A DNA stretch of 8,264 nt, taken from the NCBI GenBank assembly GCA_900542245.1, contig UQMQ01000101.1, positions 1 through 8,264 of the forward strand. Reading direction: 5' to 3'. The DNA comes from an uncultured Eubacteriales bacterium. GTDB lineage: Bacteria; Bacillota; Clostridia; Peptostreptococcales; Anaerovoracaceae. Shown here one piece after another: positions 5,501-8,264 of this stretch. A program made the translations under genes and the position numbers. The first letter of the stretch is position 1, and each line of letters starts with the position of its first letter. Under the pieces are notes generated by a model. The model did not search any database. It had not been told where the DNA came from and saw only the letters and a list, made by a program, of their open reading frames with translations.

Positions 5501-5896
5501 ATGAAACTGCAAGCATCCGGCGAAATGTATTTAGAGACGATTTATGTCCTGTCGAAGGAGATGTCCGCGGTGCGCTCCATCGACGTCGGCGAATACATGG
5601 GTTTCAGTAAGCCCAGCGTCAGCAGAGCCGTCGGTCTGCTCAAGGAAAACGGCTATATCACCGTAGATGACGGCGGGCATCTGCATCTGACCGCAAGCGG
5701 GCGTGAAATTGCAGAGAAGATTTACGAGCGGCATACAGTCCTCTCCGCAGTGCTGACGCACATCGGGGTGGATCCCAAAGTGGCCGCTGAGGACGCGTGC
5801 AAGATCGAGCATGACATCAGTGACGAGACCTTTGCCGCCATCAAGCGACACGTCAAAGCACGTCAGGCTGAAAGGGAGTCTGCAAAGGCGGAATAG
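5501..5896 (+). CDS. DtxR/MntR-family metal-dependent transcriptional regulator
   Basis: The 131-residue protein has an N-terminal winged helix-turn-helix (about residues 5-67: ASGEMYLETIYVL, SIDVGEYMGFSKPSVSRAV as the DNA-reading helices, GYITVDDGGHLHLTASG as the wing). A short dimerisation and metal-binding domain follows (70-120). It lacks the SH3-like third domain of DtxR, so its length resembles MntR. The probable ligands are M9, C100, E103 and H104, with H78 nearby. By alignment to known members these correspond to DtxR's primary site M10, C102, E105, H106, whereas MntR has D8 and E99 at the first two places. Iron sensing is therefore more likely than manganese, though this is inference. 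The start has GGGAGG five bases upstream. It follows the small membrane-protein gene by 12 bases and converges on rsmE. Confidence 0.88.
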   Translation: MKLQASGEMYLETIYVLSKEMSAVRSIDVGEYMGFSKPSVSRAVGLLKENGYITVDDGGHLHLTASGREIAEKIYERHTVLSAVLTHIGVDPKVAAEDACKIEHDISDETFAAIKRHVKARQAERESAKAE

Positions 5897-5914
5897 CTGC
5901 AGCCCTGCCTATGC

Positions 5915-5930
5915 GCTGCGTGCACGCAGC
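5915..5930. repeat. 16-bp perfect palindrome downstream of the DtxR-like gene
   Basis: GCTGCGTGCACGCAGC is a perfect palindrome 19 bases after the regulator's stop codon. A shorter palindrome, GCTGCAGC, overlaps the stop region (5896-5903). The nested terminator begins 21 bases further on. The GCTGC/GCAGC motif is shared by all three elements. Confidence 0.6.
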
Positions 5931-5950
5931 TTCGCAGCCCGAAACAAGCG

Positions 5951-6036
5951 GCGCAGCAAACAAAAAAATCGAAACCGACCCTCCCGGCGGGCAGTCAGAT
6001 GTGCCTGCACAGGGAAGTGTCGGTTTTTTGCTGCGC
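5951..6036. terminator. Bidirectional terminator between the DtxR-like gene and rsmE
   Basis: Two nested inverted repeats are present: outer GCGCAGCAAA (5951-5960) with TTTGCTGCGC (6027-6036), and inner AAACCGAC (5972-5979) with GTCGGTTT (6019-6026). The right arms abut exactly; the left arms are split by an 11-base A-rich stretch. Rightward, the inner stem ends in TTTTTT (6024-6029). Leftward, it is followed after two bases by ATTTTTTT. It can therefore end both converging transcripts. Confidence 0.75.
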
Positions 6037-6070
6037 AAAAGCCTCAATGACCGGCAAGAGATCTGCTGCG

Positions 6071-6865
6071 CTATAGCTCATATGCATACATGATCATCGC
6101 CAGCGCTGCCATGCCTGCGGTCTCGGTGCGCAGAATGATCTTGCCGAGGCTGACGATCTCCGCGGGCTGCGGCAGGGCGCGCAACGCCGCGATCTCCGCA
6201 TCCGCAAAGCCGCCCTCCGGACCGATGATGAGCGCGACCCTGCGCGGCGCAGCCGCATCGCAGCTGCTGCTTGGGTCTGCAGCACTGAGCGGCACGTCTT
6301 GTCCGCAAGCCGCCCGCAGACAGTCCTTGATCGTCCTGCCCGTCTCGTTTTCGTAAGGACAGATGACCAGATCAAAGTCCGCAAGCCGCCCGCACATCTC
6401 GGCAAAATCGATCTGCGGCTCCACCTGCGGGATTCTGCCGCGTTTGCACTGCTTGACCGCCTCATCGGCGATCTTCTGCCAGCGCATCAGCTTCTTGGAA
6501 AAGCTGCCCTTTTCGACCACCACAGTCCGCGCTGTAAACACCGGAACGATGGCATCCACACCCAATTCGACCGTCTTTTGAATGACCGTCTCCATCTTCG
6601 CCGCTTTTGGTACGCCTTGAAACAGCGTCACGCGCGTCTGCGGTTCGGTCGCGTCTTTTTGCCTGTCGACAATGCGCAGTGTCACGCAGGTCTCGCAAAT
6701 CTCCTCGATCTCGGTTTCATATTCCCAGCCGGTACCGTCCGCGATTGTGACCGCATCGCCGACCTTGGCGCGCAGCACACGCGTCAGATGCTTGATGTCC
6801 TGCGCGTCCTCCAGGTAGATCCGGCTGCTTGTGACTGCCTCTTCTCCGACAAAAAATTTGATCAT
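6071..6865 (-). CDS. rsmE: 16S rRNA (uracil(1498)-N3)-methyltransferase
   Basis: The 264-residue protein is a SPOUT-class methyltransferase that modifies U1498 near the ribosomal decoding site. The N-terminal PUA-like part has HLTRVLRAKVGD (26-37). The catalytic domain has Q-G-V-P-K-x3-KME (83-92), Q-K-T-V-ELGVD (96-104), W-x3-ADEAVKQCKRGRIP (129-146), the SAM-site loop IIGPEGGF (213-220) and LGKIILRTETA (240-250), all family hallmarks. A non-conserved segment (about 188-208, rich in A, S and D) precedes the GPEGG loop and makes the protein slightly longer than the usual 240-250 residues. The start ATG (6863-6865) fits the MIKFFV opening, but its ribosome binding site (AGGAAG, 11 bases away) is weak. 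prmA lies upstream in the same direction, a common Bacillota pairing, here with an unusual 283-base gap. Confidence 0.94.
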   Translation of the reverse strand: MIKFFVGEEAVTSSRIYLEDAQDIKHLTRVLRAKVGDAVTIADGTGWEYETEIEEICETCVTLRIVDRQKDATEPQTRVTLFQGVPKAAKMETVIQKTVELGVDAIVPVFTARTVVVEKGSFSKKLMRWQKIADEAVKQCKRGRIPQVEPQIDFAEMCGRLADFDLVICPYENETGRTIKDCLRAACGQDVPLSAADPSSSCDAAAPRRVALIIGPEGGFADAEIAALRALPQPAEIVSLGKIILRTETAGMAALAMIMYAYEL

Positions 6866-7176
6866 ACTCGTTTCTGCTTCCTATCTTTTTTTATTATGTA
6901 AGAAATATCGCTGTGCAATATTTCCGGCATCACGACAAAAGCACCTTGCGGGGCGTCACGCATGCGTGAGCGACATGTCTGCATAGAAATCGCAGGTTTC
7001 GTTATGCACACGTTTGTCCGATTTTCTGCTTTTCTATTTCCGCCCTCTCTGTTTGCGCTCGTCTCTTTGCGCTTCTGCTTCTGTTCATGCCTGTTCCCGC
7101 TGCCATGCAAGCGCACGCGCGGACGCATGGTTTCTGCATCGATGCAGCTCAGCGTTTGGCGACGATCGCACACCAC
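6862..7176 (-). CDS. Doubtful 104-codon ORF bridging prmA and rsmE
   Basis: This leftward frame starts at GTG 7174-7176 inside the 3' end of prmA, 28 bases before the prmA stop. An AAGGAGG (7184-7190) lies seven bases upstream. It ends in a TGA that overlaps the rsmE ATG as ATGA. The encoded peptide is very rich in R, K, Q and N, with no recognisable domain, membrane helix or signal. Codon choice shifts from GC-rich to AT-rich along its length, which argues against a conserved gene. It may be a leader frame that carries ribosomes from prmA to the weak rsmE site, or chance. The prmA reading of the same SD bases is Lys-Glu, so the motif may be coincidental. Confidence 0.22.
   Translation of the reverse strand: MVCDRRQTLSCIDAETMRPRVRLHGSGNRHEQKQKRKETSANREGGNRKAENRTNVCITKPAISMQTCRSRMRDAPQGAFVVMPEILHSDISYIIKKDRKQKRV
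6956..6969. repeat. 14-bp palindrome in the prmA-rsmE spacer
   Basis: TCACGCATGCGTGA is a perfect palindrome about 90 bases upstream of the rsmE start. No U-run follows on either strand, so it is not a terminator. It could be a protein-binding site or an RNA hairpin. Confidence 0.5.
7048..7073. repeat. Two-copy tandem repeat in a pyrimidine-rich tract
   Basis: TCTGTTTGCGCT (7048-7059) and TCTCTTTGCGCT (7062-7073) match at 11 of 12 positions with a 14-base period. They lie in a pyrimidine-rich stretch of the plus strand (about 7019-7086) between rsmE and prmA. Confidence 0.45.
7103..7147. repeat. Inverted repeats just downstream of the prmA stop codon
   Basis: CTGCATCGATGCAG (7134-7147) is a perfect 14-bp palindrome ending one base from the prmA stop. 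Next to it, CCATGC (7103-7108) and GCATGG (7125-7130) form a six-pair stem with a GC-rich loop. Neither is followed by a U-run leftward, so the prmA transcript may be processed here or read through into rsmE. Confidence 0.5.
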
Positions 7177-8114
7177 ATGCCGTCCTCCTTGACTTCTAAG
7201 ATCGCGAAGCCCAGTGCCCGCATCGCGTCGACGACTTCCGGCATTTTTTCGACCAGGATTCCTGAGGATATATATCTGCCGCCCGGTCGCAGATGCTTCG
7301 CCACGTCTTTGCTGAGCATCACGACCAGATCTGCCATCAGATTCGCCACGATCACATCCGCCTGAAAGTCAATGCCCTTGGTCAGATCACCGTACTGTGC
7401 CGAAGCAACGCCGTCGACATGATTCAGCGCGATGTTTTCTTTGGCAATGGTGACTGCGTCCGGGTCGATCTCTACGCCGAGCACCTCTGATGCGCCCAGC
7501 AGTGCGCCTGCGATTGAAAGAATGCCGGAGCCGCAGCCGACATCCAAAACCTTTTCTCCGGGTGCGAGATAGTCCTCCATCAGCCGGATACACAGCGATG
7601 TCGTTTCATGCGTGCCGGTACCGAATGCCATGCCCGGATCGATCTCAATGATCTTTTCATCCGCCTGTGCTTCGTATGCCTCCCAGGTCGGCTTGACAAC
7701 GATGGTCTTGCTGACCTTGGCTGGTTTGAAATACGCTTTCCAGTTATCCTTCCACGCGCTGTCGTCCTCGCTGCTGATCTTCGTTTCGAGGCTGCCGACA
7801 TCAATCCCGCTGCCGAAGCTTCCGCCTGCAGCCTGTGCCTTAAGCGCACGCATGGCTGCACAGATAGCTTCTGCTTGCTGGCGCCCCGCCGCATCATCGT
7901 TCAGATAGACGGTGACCCGCGGTGTTTCGTTCTTTAATTCCAGCACGCTGTCGTCGATGTAGTCCCATTCGTAGCCCTTCTCTTTTTGGAGGAGATCGTC
8001 GATGTCCGCCGGGTCCTCCACCACCGCGTCCGTAATGCCCAGCTTCATCAGCGCCGAAAGGATCAGCTCGATCCCCGCACGCTGCGTTTCAATACCGATT
8101 TCTAAATATCTCAT
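7149..8114 (-). CDS. prmA: Ribosomal protein L11 methyltransferase
   Basis: The 321-residue SAM-dependent enzyme trimethylates ribosomal protein L11 in the cytosol. The N-terminal substrate-recognition domain (about 1-130) opens with RYLEIGIET and ends at W121-K-D-x-WK-x-YFKP. The catalytic domain shows EIDPGMAFGTGTHETT (157-172), the SAM loop VLDVGCGSGILS (189-200), the acidic ribose-binding residue in GVEIDP (213-218), and ANLMADL (257-263), a variant of the family N-I/L-x-A signature. The C-terminus is complete (WCAIVAKR). Length is normal. ATG 8112-8114 has GAGG seven bases upstream. An extended -10 promoter (8161-8169) gives a leader of about 40 bases. In many Bacillota prmA follows dnaJ; here a promoter directly upstream and a rightward promoter beyond it suggest a divergent neighbour instead. 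Confidence 0.95.
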   Translation of the reverse strand: MRYLEIGIETQRAGIELILSALMKLGITDAVVEDPADIDDLLQKEKGYEWDYIDDSVLELKNETPRVTVYLNDDAAGRQQAEAICAAMRALKAQAAGGSFGSGIDVGSLETKISSEDDSAWKDNWKAYFKPAKVSKTIVVKPTWEAYEAQADEKIIEIDPGMAFGTGTHETTSLCIRLMEDYLAPGEKVLDVGCGSGILSIAGALLGASEVLGVEIDPDAVTIAKENIALNHVDGVASAQYGDLTKGIDFQADVIVANLMADLVVMLSKDVAKHLRPGGRYISSGILVEKMPEVVDAMRALGFAILEVKEDGMWCAIVAKR

Positions 8115-8160
8115 ATTGTTTCCTCTATACTCTGTGTTCTATGTTTTGGATTCTCCTACG

Positions 8161-8169
8161 ATTATAGCA
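8161..8169 (-). promoter_or_regulatory. Extended -10 promoter of prmA
   Basis: On the minus strand TGC-TATAAT occupies 8161-8169, a perfect extended -10. No recognisable -35 lies at the right distance. The predicted start is near 8154, about 40 bases before the prmA ATG. Confidence 0.65.
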
Positions 8170-8210
8170 TAGGACTGCCCCTGCACGCACGCCTTTTTTT
8201 AGAATTCTGT

Positions 8211-8240
8211 TTCCCAAGGTCCGCCTGTATGTGATATAAT
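8211..8240 (+). promoter_or_regulatory. Rightward promoter for a gene beyond the window
   Basis: TGA-TATAAT (8232-8240) is a perfect extended -10 with TTCCCA (8211-8216, 4/6 match) 18 bases upstream. A second TATAAT at 8251-8256 follows. No reading frame starts before the edge, so the target gene is outside the window. Confidence 0.5.
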
Positions 8241-8264
8241 AATTTTGCAATATAATTGTAGGAT

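Noticed and set aside
6299..6901. 200-codon open frame on the plus strand
   Set aside because: It is antisense to rsmE, which carries all expected motifs.
8170..8200. T7 run at 8194-8200 after a GC-rich stretch as a rightward terminator
   Set aside because: No self-complementary stem could be found before the T-run and no rightward gene precedes it.

Overview
The window looks like a chromosomal segment from a Bacillota bacterium, most likely a Clostridia-type gut or anaerobe lineage. The reasons are the combination of rpsU-yqeY, mtaB, rsmE and prmA in close proximity, AGGAGG-type ribosome binding sites, sigma-A-like promoters, and an Rpn-type nuclease gene at the left edge. The genus cannot be fixed from the sequence alone. 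Coding regions are moderately GC-rich. Several spacers, notably about 220-345 and 8200-8264, are AT-rich.

Most genes read leftward (minus strand). From right to left these are: prmA (ribosomal protein L11 methyltransferase, 7149-8114), a 283-base spacer, rsmE (16S rRNA m3U1498 methyltransferase, 6071-6865), mtaB (tRNA t6A37 methylthiotransferase, 2717-4057), a HIT-family protein gene sharing an ATGA overlap with mtaB (2367-2720), a PHP-domain phosphoesterase (1386-2291), rpsU (ribosomal protein S21, 980-1159), yqeY (458-907) with a rho-independent terminator, and the 5' end of an Rpn/PD-(D/E)XK nuclease-like gene running off the left edge (1-194). Most of this set is translation-machinery housekeeping: rRNA, tRNA and ribosomal-protein modification plus a ribosomal protein.

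Between mtaB and rsmE sits a rightward (plus-strand) block, 4226-5896. It holds a membrane-anchored polysaccharide deacetylase, a 63-residue single-pass membrane protein of unknown function, and 12 bases later a small DtxR-family metal-dependent repressor. The block is divergent from mtaB. It converges with rsmE on a large nested inverted repeat that can terminate transcription in both directions (5951-6036).

No mobile element, tRNA, CRISPR array or obvious new multi-gene system is visible. The items most worth a second look are: the PHP gene, whose promoter places the transcription start on its own ATG with no Shine-Dalgarno sequence (probable leaderless mRNA); the unknown membrane protein paired with a DtxR-like repressor carrying iron-type (M, C, E, H) ligands; an overlapping 104-codon frame that bridges the prmA-rsmE gap with start and stop signals suggestive of coupling; a 9+9 bp dyad in the mtaB/deacetylase divergent promoter; and a CxxCG-encoding micro-ORF in the stretch downstream of yqeY.
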